From Bacteroidetes bacterium QH_1_64_81 (GTDB lineage: Bacteria > Bacteroidota > Rhodothermia > Rhodothermales > Salinibacteraceae), in NCBI GenBank assembly GCA_003022655.1, contig PXSX01000383.1:3484-23898 (forward strand): 20,415 nt of DNA, read 5' to 3'. Position 1 is the first letter of the stretch; every line of letters begins with the position of its first letter. The notes beneath the pieces are model-generated. The model worked only from the letters and a program-made list of their open reading frames with translations. It had not been told where the DNA came from and did not search any database. The translations under genes were made by a program, and so were the position numbers. Positions 7,771 to 15,101 of the stretch are shown in pieces.

Positions 7771-8346
7771 ATGGCCGACATTCCCCGAGTTCAAGAACAG
7801 TATCAGGAAGAGGTTCGGCCGACGCTGGTCGACCAGTTCGGGTACGAGAACCCGATGGAAGTTCCGAAACTGAAGAAAATCTGCGTCAACAGGGGGGTGG
7901 GGGAGGTGTCCGAAAATCAGAAGGCTCTCGACGATGCCGTCGAGGAGCTCCGGCAGATTACGGGGCAGCATCCGTCAGTGCAGCGCGCGAAGAGGAGCAT
8001 TGCGAGCTTCGACGTACGGGAGGGAATGCCCGTTGGGGTGAAGGTGACGCTTCGGGAGGAGCGGATGTACGAGTTTTTCGATCGCCTCGTGACCCTTGCA
8101 CTCCCGAACATTCGCGACTTCGAGGGGGTGCCGGACCGGAGCTTCGACGGACACGGCAACTACACGCTCGGCATCGACGAGCAAATCATCTTTCCGGAGA
8201 TCGACGTTGACAACGTTGACCGCATCGACGGCATGGACATTACGTTCGTAACCGACGCTGAAACCGACGAAGAGGCGTACGCGCTGCTCAAGGAATTGGG
8301 CATGCCGTTCGTCCGCCGCGGAGACGAAGAGCCCGCGGAAGTGTAG
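7771..8346 (+). CDS. rplE: 50S ribosomal protein L5
   Basis: L5 is part of the 5S rRNA complex in the central protuberance and contacts S13 in the 30S head. The 191 residues contain [100 protein letters not shown] and [16 protein letters not shown] short acidic tail ([10 protein letters not shown]) extends beyond the usual end at GMPF. It follows rplX after 160 bases, the longest gap inside the spc block, in which I found no convincing promoter or hairpin. Confidence 0.98.
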   Translation: MADIPRVQEQYQEEVRPTLVDQFGYENPMEVPKLKKICVNRGVGEVSENQKALDDAVEELRQITGQHPSVQRAKRSIASFDVREGMPVGVKVTLREERMYEFFDRLVTLALPNIRDFEGVPDRSFDGHGNYTLGIDEQIIFPEIDVDNVDRIDGMDITFVTDAETDEEAYALLKELGMPFVRRGDEEPAEV

Positions 8347-8416
8347 TCGCAACTGCCCCACGGAGGCTGCGCTGCGTGCGCGTTTGACCCAGGACAGATT
8401 TCAATACACTGACAGC

Positions 8417-8686
8417 ATGGCCAAGAAAAGCTGGATCGCCCGCGAAGAGAAACGGGAGGAGCTCTACGAGAAATACAAGGAAAAGCGACAGCGGCTGAAG
8501 GAGGAGGGCAAGTGGGTTGAGTTGCAGAAGCTCCCGCGCAACTCGAGCCCGGTTCGCCAAAACAACCGGTGCGAGCTGTGCGGCCGAGTGCGCGGATACC
8601 TCCGTAAGTTTGGCGTCTGCCGCATTTGCTTCCGCGAACTCGCCCTGGAGGGCAAGATTCCGGGCATCCGGAAAGCGAGCTGGTGA
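8417..8686 (+). CDS. rpsN: 30S ribosomal protein S14, 89-residue form with four zinc-type cysteines
   Basis: S14 sits in the 30S head with S3, S10 and S19. I start at the ATG at 8417 ([20 protein letters not shown]); an earlier in-frame ATG at 8384 only adds untypical residues. The length (89) and N-terminal half match the zinc-free form of Bacteroidota and Chlorobi. The C-terminal half, however, carries CELC and, 12 residues later, CRIC, followed by [18 protein letters not shown], which is the zinc-ribbon arrangement of short 61-residue S14 proteins. It therefore combines features of both classes. Complete. Confidence 0.96.
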   Translation: MAKKSWIAREEKREELYEKYKEKRQRLKEEGKWVELQKLPRNSSPVRQNNRCELCGRVRGYLRKFGVCRICFRELALEGKIPGIRKASW

Positions 8687-8696
8687 ACACATTTTC

Positions 8697-8752
8697 GATT
8701 TTGGATTGCGGACTCTGGGTTGTATTTGAGCCAAAGTCCCCAATCCAAAATC
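8697..8752 (+). repeat. AT-rich dyad repeat, copy B (rpsN–rpsH gap)
   Basis: GATTTTGGATTG (8697-8708) and CAATCCAAAATC (8741-8752) form a perfect 12-bp inverted repeat. Inside it, GGACT (8710-8714) pairs with AGTCC (8735-8739), so an RNA copy could form a long stem interrupted by one mismatch. The first 16 bases, GATTTTGGATTGCGGA, recur exactly in copy C at 15020-15035. It lies between the rpsN stop and the rpsH start and has no T-run, so termination is unlikely. A dispersed repeat or an RNA processing or regulatory stem are both possible. Confidence 0.7.
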
Positions 8753-8775
8753 CGACACCAACCCCCAAAATCCGT

Positions 8776-9177
8776 ATGAGTGGTATTTCCGACCCCGTAT
8801 CGAACTACATGGCTCGCCTCCGAAATGCGCAAGAGGCCGAGCAGACTTACGTCGACATCCCGGCTTCGAAGCTGAAACGGGCCATGACGCAGATTCTGCT
8901 CGAGAAGGGGTACATCAAGAACTACCTCAACATCGACGACGAGAAGCAGGGCCTGCTGCGCGTGTACCTGAAGTATGATGAGTACGACCAGCCGGCGATC
9001 CGGTTGATGGAGCGCGTGTCGCGGCCCGGTCGTCGAGAGTACGCGGACTCCGACAATCTGCCGGAGGTCAAGAATGGCCTCGGGATCGCCATTCTCTCGA
9101 CCTCGCGAGGCGTGATGAGCGACAAAGAAGCGCGGCGATTTGGGGTTGGCGGTGAGGTGTTGGCGAAGGTCTTTTAG
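8776..9177 (+). CDS. rpsH: 30S ribosomal protein S8
   Basis: S8 is a primary 16S rRNA-binding protein (central domain, helix 21) and in E. coli the translational repressor of the spc operon through a site in rplE; no such site was evident here. I start at the ATG at 8776 (MSGISDPVSNYMARLRNAQE), 133 residues. The upstream part of the open frame runs through the copy B repeat and is not S8-like. IPASKLKRAMTQILLEKGYI, KQGLLRVYLKY, RVSRPGRREYAD and NGLGIAILSTSRGVMSDKEA are diagnostic. It ends GGEVLAKVF as expected. Complete. Confidence 0.97.
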   Translation: MSGISDPVSNYMARLRNAQEAEQTYVDIPASKLKRAMTQILLEKGYIKNYLNIDDEKQGLLRVYLKYDEYDQPAIRLMERVSRPGRREYADSDNLPEVKNGLGIAILSTSRGVMSDKEARRFGVGGEVLAKVF

Positions 9178-9245
9178 GCCGCACTCCCCGTTGACGGGCG
9201 CCTCCGTATGCCCATCCCTATTACACGAGACGAACCTGCGATTCT

Positions 9246-9800
9246 ATGGCTCGAATAGGAAACAACCCAATCCCATTTGACGACGAGGTTTCCGTCTCGG
9301 TCGACGACGCGAACGTCGTGACCGTGGAGGGGCCGAAGGGAACCCTCAGCGAGCAAGTCGATCCGGAGATGGCCGTGGAGGTGCACGACGACCACGTCGT
9401 GGTCCGGCGGCCCACGGATCAGAAGCGGCACCGCTCGCTCCATGGCCTCAGCCGCTCTCTCCTCGTGAATATGGTGGAGGGGGTGACGGACGGCTATAAG
9501 AAGGAACTGAAGATCATCGGCGTTGGGTACCGGGCGCAGATGTCCAACGGGGCCCTCGAGGTCTCCCTGGGGTACTCTCACCCTATCTTCTTCCTCCCCC
9601 CGAGCGACATCTCCGTGTCCGTGGACTCGGACCGGGGGCAGGACGATATCATCATGGTCGAGGGCATCGACAAGGAGCTTGTGGGACAGGTGGCGGCGAA
9701 GATTCGAAGCCTCCGCCCCCCCGAGCCGTACCAGGGAAAAGGCGTGCGCTACGTTGACGAGCACGTGCCCCTCAAGGCCGGCAAGACAGCCGCCCGTTAG
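9246..9800 (+). CDS. rplF: 50S ribosomal protein L6
   Basis: L6 binds near the sarcin-ricin loop and the factor-binding site of the 50S subunit. The 184 residues contain two repeated alpha/beta domains. The first opens MARIGNNPIPFDDEV and includes VTVEGPKGTLSEQ and HRSLHGLSRSLLVNMVEGVT; the second includes KIIGVGYRAQM, LEVSLGYSHPIFF, and the RNA-binding end VAAKIRSLRPPEPYQGKGVR and KAGKTAAR. Length is normal (about 178-184). It lies 68 bases after rpsH, in canonical order. No anomaly was seen. Confidence 0.98.
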   Translation: MARIGNNPIPFDDEVSVSVDDANVVTVEGPKGTLSEQVDPEMAVEVHDDHVVVRRPTDQKRHRSLHGLSRSLLVNMVEGVTDGYKKELKIIGVGYRAQMSNGALEVSLGYSHPIFFLPPSDISVSVDSDRGQDDIIMVEGIDKELVGQVAAKIRSLRPPEPYQGKGVRYVDEHVPLKAGKTAAR

Positions 9801-9871
9801 AACACGCCCTGTCCGTCTGAGACGGACTCGGGGCCTCGTTTCGATCGAAAGACCACGAAGGCACAGCGGTT

Positions 9872-10231
9872 ATGGCAAAGGGAAAGAAGGAAAAAGTCGA
9901 ACGCCGGCAGCGAATCCACGACAGCATCCGGGAGTCGATGTTTGGGACGTCCGTGCGCCCGCGGCTGTCGGTGTACCGGTCGAACCAGTACATCTACGCG
10001 CAGCTGATTGACGACATGGAAGGGCGCACCCTCACCTCGGCCTCGAGCCTCGCAGACGACGTGGAGGGGGAGACGCCCGTAGAGGAGAGCCGCGCCGTGG
10101 GTGAGCTTCTCGCCGAGCGGGCGCAGGAGGAGGGCATCGAGAAGGCGGTGTTTGATCGGGGCGGGTACAAGTATCAGGGGCGTGTTCAGGCTCTCGCCGA
10201 AGGAGCCCGGGACGGAGGACTTCAGGTGTAG
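9872..10231 (+). CDS. rplR: 50S ribosomal protein L18
   Basis: L18 binds 5S rRNA in the central protuberance together with L5 and L25. The 119 residues show a basic N-terminus ([20 protein letters not shown]), then [20 protein letters not shown], a central variable acidic stretch ([19 protein letters not shown]) and the conserved end [20 protein letters not shown] with GARDGGLQV. Length is typical. It lies between rplF and rpsE as usual. Complete. Confidence 0.98.
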   Translation: MAKGKKEKVERRQRIHDSIRESMFGTSVRPRLSVYRSNQYIYAQLIDDMEGRTLTSASSLADDVEGETPVEESRAVGELLAERAQEEGIEKAVFDRGGYKYQGRVQALAEGARDGGLQV

Positions 10232-10295
10232 CCGCGTGCTCGCTTGACCTCTGAACTCTTTAGCACATTCCTACACACGGAGCATTACTACAGAC

Positions 10296-10823
10296 ATGGC
10301 GGACCGAAAAGAGCGCAAGCGCGTCAACGCCGAGAAGCGACAAGAAAACTGGGTGGATCGGCTCGTATCGGTCAATCGCGTTTCGAAGGTCGTAAAGGGA
10401 GGACGTCGGTTCTCCTTCAACACCGTCGTGGTCGTCGGCAACGAGGACGGCCTCGTCGGCGCGGGGCTCGGCAAGGCCAACGAGGTGTCGAGCGCCATTT
10501 CGAAGGGGGCCGACGACGCGAAGAAAAACGTGATTCGGGTCCCCCTGCGCGACGGCACGATTCCTCACAAAGTAGTGGGCAAGCAGGACGCCGGAGAGGT
10601 GCTCCTGAAGCCGGCCGCCCCCGGAACCGGCGTGATCGCCGGGGGAGGCGTGCGGGCCGTGCTTGAATGTGCCGGGTACCGGAACGTGCTCACGAAGTCC
10701 ATCGGGACCTCCAATCCGCACAATCAGGTAAAGGCCACCATCAATGCACTCGCGGAGACGGAGGATGCCCTGGAAGTGGCTCGCCGTCGCGGCATTCCCT
10801 TAGAGAAGGTGTTTAACGGCTAA
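10296..10823 (+). CDS. rpsE: 30S ribosomal protein S5
   Basis: S5 lies at the mRNA entry side of the 30S subunit and influences decoding accuracy; mutations in its first domain give spectinomycin resistance. The 175 residues have the double-stranded-RNA-binding-like domain with [19 protein letters not shown] and [20 protein letters not shown], then the C-terminal domain with [40 protein letters not shown] and [19 protein letters not shown]. Length and order are normal. The 35-base gap to the damaged rpmD gene is short, so they are surely cotranscribed. Confidence 0.98.
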   Translation: MADRKERKRVNAEKRQENWVDRLVSVNRVSKVVKGGRRFSFNTVVVVGNEDGLVGAGLGKANEVSSAISKGADDAKKNVIRVPLRDGTIPHKVVGKQDAGEVLLKPAAPGTGVIAGGGVRAVLECAGYRNVLTKSIGTSNPHNQVKATINALAETEDALEVARRRGIPLEKVFNG

Positions 10824-10858
10824 CGCGCAGGACCGCGAACCGGAGACGCATCGAGGGG

Positions 10859-11070
10859 ATGAGCACGCTCAAGATTCGTCAAGTTTGCAGCACGAACGAG
10901 TACAAAGAGGATCAGACGGCGGCCGTTCGGGCACTCGGCCTGCGTCGCATCCGAGACACGGCTGTTCACGATGACACGCCCAGATTCGGGGCATGATTAA
11001 CACCGTCGATCACCTGATCGAGGTCGAAGAGATCGACGAGGAGGGGGGACACGAATACTGCATGCCTTAG
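10859..11070 (+). pseudogene. rpmD: 50S ribosomal protein L30, split by a one-base frameshift
   Basis: From the ATG at 10859 the frame reads as L30 through residue 41 (MSTLKIRQVCSTNEY, VRALGLRRIRDTAVHDDTP), then ends after RFGA at the TGA 10994-10996. Adding one C to the CCC run at 10979-10981 would restore the family sequence TPQIRGMINTVDHLIEVEEI and continue to the TAG at 11068-11070, making a normal protein of about 70 residues. So one base is missing relative to the ancestral gene. The break leaves ATGA at 10993-10996, where the ATG of the L30 MIN segment overlaps the new stop and could in principle restart a 25-residue remnant. L30 is dispensable in some bacteria and absent from others. 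A homopolymer sequencing error is equally plausible. The location between rpsE and rplO is canonical. Confidence 0.9.
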
Positions 11071-11092
11071 GGACGAGATTAGTAACGGACTC

Positions 11093-11563
11093 ATGGATCT
11101 AAGCAACCTTAAGCCGGCGGAAGGCGCCACTCATTCCAAGCAGCGACTCGGCCGGGGGGAAGGCTCCGGGCGTGGGGCACACAGCTCCACGCGGGGCACG
11201 AAGGGACAGAGCAGCCGCTCGGGCGAGAAGAACCGCCCGGTTTGGTTCGAGGGCGGGCAGACGCCCCTGTTCCAGCGCGTGCCGAAGCATGGGTTCAACC
11301 AGGAGCCGTTCCGCACCGACTACCACGTGGCCAACGTCCGGCGCCTGCAGCGGCTCGTGGACGAGGGGCGCCTCGATGCGAGTGAGCCCGTTACGCCGGA
11401 CGTTCTCGAAGACCTCGGTGTCGTCCGTGGGGCCGACCTCGTCAAAATTCTAGGAGATGGGAAGTTGGAGGCCGCGCTTGAGGTGACGGCCCACGCTTTC
11501 AGCGACTCGGCTCGCGAAAAGATCGAAGAGGCGGGCGGATCGGCGACCGTCGTTGACGAGTAG
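11093..11563 (+). CDS. rplO: 50S ribosomal protein L15
   Basis: L15 is a late-assembly 50S protein with a long glycine- and arginine-rich N-terminal tail that runs through the rRNA core. The 156 residues begin MDLSNLKPAEGATHSKQRLG, followed by GRGEGSGRGAHSSTRGTKGQ, FEGGQTPLFQRVPKHGF and the C-terminal domain with TPDVLEDLGVVRGADLVKIL and HAFSDSAREKIEEAGG. Length is near the norm (about 145-150). It lies just after the broken rpmD and just before secY, as in most spc operons. Complete. Confidence 0.97.
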   Translation: MDLSNLKPAEGATHSKQRLGRGEGSGRGAHSSTRGTKGQSSRSGEKNRPVWFEGGQTPLFQRVPKHGFNQEPFRTDYHVANVRRLQRLVDEGRLDASEPVTPDVLEDLGVVRGADLVKILGDGKLEAALEVTAHAFSDSAREKIEEAGGSATVVDE

Positions 11564-11624
11564 TCGGTCGATGTTGGGCGACGTTTCCGTCCCTCGGTGG
11601 CATACGCACCAAAAAGCCTAATTC

Positions 11625-12908
11625 ATGGCTGGTTTTGCCGAAAGCATCCGTAACATCTGGAGTGTTCAGGAGCTCCGCGAGCGGATTCTCTACACGCTCG
11701 GGTTGCTCATCATCTATCGCCTTGGCACGCACGTGACGCTTCCGGGCGTGGATGCGGCCGCGCTCACCCAGATTCGGGCGCAGGAGAGTGGGGGAGGCCT
11801 CTTCGGGTTTCTCAACATGTTTGTCGGCATTACGGCCTCGATCATCATCCAGCTGATGGGGGCCGTCGTGCCCTACTTTCAAAAATTGCAGCGAGAAGGG
11901 GAAGAGGGGCGCCGCCGCATTACGCAGCTGACCCGCTACGGCACGATTGGCATTACGGCCCTCCAGTCGATCGGATACTCCATCAACTTGCTGGCCGGTG
12001 CCACGGGACGGGCGGTCGTCATTAACTCCACGTTGTTTACGATTACCACCGTCATCGTCCTCACCAGCGGGACGGCCTTCGTGATGTGGCTGGGGGAGCG
12101 CATCAGCGAGGACGGCATCGGGAATGGCATCTCGCTGATCATTATGATTGGCATTATTGCCTTCCTGCCACAGTCGCTGATGAATGAGATAAGCCTGATT
12201 GGCGACAATATCTTCATTCTGCTCGTCGAGATCGGGATCTGGGTCCTCGTCACAGGATCGGTGGTCCTTGTGTCGCAGGGCATGCGGCGCATCCCCGTGC
12301 AGTACGCCAAGCGGGTGACTGGACGGAAGGTGCAGGGGGGCACCACTCAGTATCTGCCGCTTCGGGTGAACGCGGCGGGCGTGATGCCGATTATCTTCGC
12401 GCAGTCGATCATGTTCATCCCCTCGACGATCGCGTCGTTCTTCCCCAATGATCCGACAATGCAGAAAATTGGGGCCTGGTTTTCGGACATTAGCAGCCTA
12501 AGCTACTCGGCCCTCTTCTTCGTGGTGGTCGTGTTCTTCACCTACTTCTACACCGCGATCACCGTCAATCCGCAGGAGATGGCGGACACGATGAAGCGGC
12601 AGGGAGGCTTTATTCCAGGCATCCGTCCGGGCAAGCAGACCAGCGAGTTTATCGACACGATTCTGACGCGCATTACCTTGCCAGGCTCCCTTTTCCTGGG
12701 ACTTGTTGCCATCTTCCCCGCGTTCGCCATGCGGGCGGGGGTGTCCCAAGGATTTGCGATGTTTTATGGCGGAACGAGCCTCCTTATCCTAGTGCAGGTC
12801 ACGCTCGATACTCTCCAACAGATTGAGAGCCACCTGCTTATGCGCCACTACGACGGCTTCATGAAGAGTGGCCAGATGCGCAGCCCCCGTCAAGGTGGGG
12901 GCATATGA
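11625..12908 (+). CDS. secY: Protein translocase subunit SecY, with deletion in the plug/TM2 region
   Basis: SecY is the ten-helix channel of the Sec translocon in the cytoplasmic membrane. The 427 residues show the normal start (VQELRERILYTLGLLIIYRL), VVPYFQKLQREGEEGRRRIT, GNGISLIIMIGIIAF, RRIPVQYAKRV, TTQYLPLRVNAAGVMPIIFA, the cytoplasmic loop NPQEMADTMKRQGGFIPGIR and TLQQIESHLLMRHYDGFMK. In TM2, however, NMFVG (residues 64-68) runs directly into ITASIIIQLMG. Homologues have about 16 more residues here, of the form SGGAFSRASIFALGIMPY, which include the end of the plug helix and its link to TM2b. The pore-ring isoleucines (equivalents of E. coli I86 and I90) remain. Engineered plug deletions are known to be tolerated with relaxed signal-peptide selection, so a working channel is conceivable. 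Frame and stop are intact. Confidence 0.93.
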   Translation: MAGFAESIRNIWSVQELRERILYTLGLLIIYRLGTHVTLPGVDAAALTQIRAQESGGGLFGFLNMFVGITASIIIQLMGAVVPYFQKLQREGEEGRRRITQLTRYGTIGITALQSIGYSINLLAGATGRAVVINSTLFTITTVIVLTSGTAFVMWLGERISEDGIGNGISLIIMIGIIAFLPQSLMNEISLIGDNIFILLVEIGIWVLVTGSVVLVSQGMRRIPVQYAKRVTGRKVQGGTTQYLPLRVNAAGVMPIIFAQSIMFIPSTIASFFPNDPTMQKIGAWFSDISSLSYSALFFVVVVFFTYFYTAITVNPQEMADTMKRQGGFIPGIRPGKQTSEFIDTILTRITLPGSLFLGLVAIFPAFAMRAGVSQGFAMFYGGTSLLILVQVTLDTLQQIESHLLMRHYDGFMKSGQMRSPRQGGGI

Positions 12909-12980
12909 CCCCTTCGCGATCGAAGCGACGTTCGTATGCGGTGGTTTTCCCACCTCTGGAACTGGATCTGGAAACCCTCT

Positions 12981-13805
12981 ATGGTTCACCTGAAGAGCCA
13001 ACGCGAAATCGAGCGACTGCGCGAGAGCGCGGACCTCGTCGGGCGCACGCTTGCCGAGGTGGCCCGCCACATTGAGGTGGGAACCACGCTACGTGAGCTC
13101 GACGCCGTCGCGGAGGACTACATCCGAACACATGGGGCCGAGCCTGCATTCAAAGGATATCAAGTAGGTGATAATGTCTTTCCGAACACGCTTTGCACCT
13201 CGGTGAACGACGCGGTGGTGCATGGCATCCCAGACGGGTACGCGCTGCAGGACGGCGATCTGCTGTCAATCGACTGCGGCGCGAAGCTGAACGGATACTA
13301 TGGCGACTGGGGATACACGTTCGCCGTGGGCACCATCGCCGATGAGGACGCGGCCCTCTGCCAGGCTACATACCGGGCTCTGCTGAAAGGGATCGAACAG
13401 GCTGTTGCCGGTCGGCGCGTGGGGGACATCAGCCACGCCGTCCAGTCCCACTGCGAGGCGCACGGATACAGTGTCGTGCGGGACCTCGTGGGACATGGCA
13501 TCGGACAGAGCCTGCACGAAGATCCCCAGGTTCCGAACTTCGGTTCGCCCGGTCAGGGGCGCCTGCTCAAGCCCGGGCTCTCCGTCTGCATCGAGCCCAT
13601 GATCAATCGGGGCACCGCTCAGGTTGGGACCGACGCCGATGGATGGACCGTGCGGGCGGCCGACGGCCTTCCGTCGGCGCACTACGAACACATGGTCGTG
13701 GTGCGGGACGGAGAAGCCGAAGTGCTTTCGGACTTCAGGTATATCGAAGACGTTATAGAGGCTCCATATAAGATCGACGCTCTCAAAGAGACTACTACTC
13801 GCTGA
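12981..13805 (+). CDS. map: Methionine aminopeptidase, type I
   Basis: This enzyme removes the initiator methionine from nascent proteins. With the ATG at 12981 the protein has 274 residues and the metal ligands fall at D98, D109, H172, E205 and E236, matching the spacing of the E. coli enzyme (97, 108, 171, 204, 235). They lie in [46 protein letters not shown] and HYEHMVVV; the substrate-side His is in VVHGIP. An upstream ATG at 12936 would add a tryptophan-rich MRWFSHLWNWIWKPS not seen in the family, so I prefer the later start, though that choice is not certain. The stop overlaps the infA start by one base (TGATG), indicating coupled translation. The position between secY and infA is common in this phylum. 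Confidence 0.95.
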   Translation: MVHLKSQREIERLRESADLVGRTLAEVARHIEVGTTLRELDAVAEDYIRTHGAEPAFKGYQVGDNVFPNTLCTSVNDAVVHGIPDGYALQDGDLLSIDCGAKLNGYYGDWGYTFAVGTIADEDAALCQATYRALLKGIEQAVAGRRVGDISHAVQSHCEAHGYSVVRDLVGHGIGQSLHEDPQVPNFGSPGQGRLLKPGLSVCIEPMINRGTAQVGTDADGWTVRAADGLPSAHYEHMVVVRDGEAEVLSDFRYIEDVIEAPYKIDALKETTTR

Positions 13806-14026
13806 TGGCAAAAGAAGAAGCCATTGAGAAAGATGGGGAAGTCATCGAAGCACTTCCCAATGCTCAGTTTCGGGTTCGTCTCGAGAATGGTCACGAGATT
13901 CTCGGCCTCCTGTCCGGGAAGATGCGAATGAACTATATCAAGATTTTGCCGGGCGACCGGGTCAAGGTCGAGATGTCTCCGTATGACCTTTCCAAAGGCC
14001 GGATCGTATATCGATACAAGAACTGA
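13805..14026 (+). CDS. infA: Translation initiation factor IF-1
   Basis: IF-1 occupies the ribosomal A site during initiation. The 73 residues form the usual OB fold: [60 protein letters not shown]. Length is normal (about 72). Its ATG overlaps the map stop by one base. In most bacteria rpmJ (L36) follows immediately, but the next 116 bases do not encode it. Confidence 0.98.
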   Translation: MAKEEAIEKDGEVIEALPNAQFRVRLENGHEILGLLSGKMRMNYIKILPGDRVKVEMSPYDLSKGRIVYRYKN

Positions 14027-14052
14027 AGTATCCGGTCGAGGGGGGTTATGGT

Positions 14053-14101
14053 CCTTCGGATAGTGCCGAAGGGTGGGCCCGGTGCACGGGGAGACTGTGC
14101 A
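14053..14101 (+). other. Two hairpins in the infA–rpsM gap, where rpmJ is expected
   Basis: CCTTCGG (14053-14059) and CCGAAGG (14066-14072) form a perfect 7-bp stem with a six-base loop. TGCAC (14083-14087) and GTGCA (14097-14101) form a second short stem. They lie in the leader of rpsM, the place where E. coli S4 represses the alpha operon through an RNA fold. No T-run follows either stem. A role in control is inference; the gap encodes no L36. Confidence 0.4.
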
Positions 14102-14142
14102 GTAACTACGCGGATTGTCGAACGAAACCGCTAGATTGAGAC

Positions 14143-14526
14143 ATGCCAAGGATTGAAGGAGTCGACGTACCAGAGGACAAGCGAGGAGAGATTGCGCTGA
14201 CCGAGATTTACGGAGTGGGTCGCTCCCGGGCCAACGAGGTCCTTGAAAAGGCCGATATCGGTGAAAGCAAGCGGCCCCGCGAATGGACCGAGAACGAGAC
14301 GAAGCGGGTGCGGCGCATCATTGAGGAGGACTATACCGTCGAGGGACAGCTCCGCACCGAGGTCCAGATGAACATCAAGCGTCTCAAGGACATCGGGTGT
14401 TATCGGGGCAAGCGGCACCGCGAAGGGCTGCCGGTGAATGGACAGCGCACGCGGACGAACGCCCGAACCCGGAAGGGCAAGCGCAAGACGGTAGCGGGCC
14501 GGAGCCAATCCACCGAAAAGAAGTAG
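14143..14526 (+). CDS. rpsM: 30S ribosomal protein S13
   Basis: S13 sits at the top of the 30S head, bridging to L5 and touching the P-site tRNA. The 127 residues contain [59 protein letters not shown] and the highly conserved [20 protein letters not shown] with [12 protein letters not shown]. The tail is short and Lys-rich (STEKK). Length is normal. It opens the alpha-type block. Confidence 0.98.
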   Translation: MPRIEGVDVPEDKRGEIALTEIYGVGRSRANEVLEKADIGESKRPREWTENETKRVRRIIEEDYTVEGQLRTEVQMNIKRLKDIGCYRGKRHREGLPVNGQRTRTNARTRKGKRKTVAGRSQSTEKK

Positions 14527-14548
14527 CATCCTACATGTAAGATTTGCG

Positions 14549-14577
14549 GATCGGCCGAGATTGATCTTGGGCCGGTC
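14549..14577 (+). other. Stable hairpin between rpsM and rpsK
   Basis: GATCGGCC (14549-14556) can pair with GGCCGGTC (14570-14577), eight pairs including one G-U, and AGA (14558-14560) with TCT (14565-14567) closes the top over a four-base loop. It lies in the 80-base rpsM–rpsK gap. There is no run of T after it, so it looks like an RNA stability or processing element rather than a terminator. Confidence 0.4.
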
Positions 14578-14606
14578 TCCTTTCCAACCAAACATTCAGT
14601 ATTCTT

Positions 14607-15011
14607 ATGGCTAACGGAGACGATGGGGGCGGGAAGCGAGCGCCCAGTAAGAAAAACGTCGTTGTTGAATCGAATGGTCGAGCGTACGTGAAGGCCACCT
14701 TCAACAACGTAATCGTCACGCTCACCGACCAGTACGGAAATACCATCTCCTGGGCGAGTGCCGGGAAGATGGGCTTCAAGGGAAGCCGGAAAAACACGCC
14801 GTATGCGGCGCAGAAGGCAGGAGAAGCCGCTGCGAACGAGGCGTACGATCTCGGGCTCCGCCGTGTGGACGTGTACGTGAAAGGACCGGGATCGGGGCGC
14901 GAAGGGGCCATCCGGGCCATGTCGGAGGCAGGCCTCGAGGTGGCAAGCATTCGCGACGTCACGCCCCTCCCGCACAACGGCTGCCGTCCCCCGAAGCGCC
15001 GCCGCGTCTAA
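14607..15011 (+). CDS. rpsK: 30S ribosomal protein S11
   Basis: S11 lies on the platform of the 30S subunit near the mRNA exit (E-site) region. The 134 residues have a lineage-variable N-terminus ([17 protein letters not shown]) and then the conserved core: [74 protein letters not shown] and [19 protein letters not shown] at the end. Length is typical. The stop is followed at once by the copy C repeat. Confidence 0.98.
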   Translation: MANGDDGGGKRAPSKKNVVVESNGRAYVKATFNNVIVTLTDQYGNTISWASAGKMGFKGSRKNTPYAAQKAGEAAANEAYDLGLRRVDVYVKGPGSGREGAIRAMSEAGLEVASIRDVTPLPHNGCRPPKRRRV

Positions 15012-15016
15012 CCATT

Positions 15017-15100
15017 TGGGATTTTGGATTGCGGATTTGGGATTTGTTACCAAGGGCCGCAATCGATCTAGAATCGGAAATCTAAAATCGAAAATCGAAA
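15017..15100 (+). repeat. AT-rich dyad repeat, copy C (rpsK–rpsD gap)
   Basis: The left part contains GATTTTGGATTGCGGA (15020-15035), identical to the first 16 bases of copy B, followed by TTTGGGATTTG. The right part has GAATCGGAAATCTAAAATCG (15071-15090), an imperfect reverse complement of the left arm, then CGAAAATCGA (15089-15098), identical to a segment of copy A. It fills almost the whole gap and stops one or two bases before the rpsD ATG, so a folded RNA could mask that start. Function unknown. Confidence 0.65.
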
Positions 15101-15101
15101 C

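Noticed and set aside
12936..12980. Tryptophan-rich N-terminal extension of methionine aminopeptidase from the ATG at 12936
   Set aside because: Catalytic-residue spacing fits the E. coli enzyme closely when starting at 12981, and the extra residues look unlike the family; the upstream start remains only a possibility.
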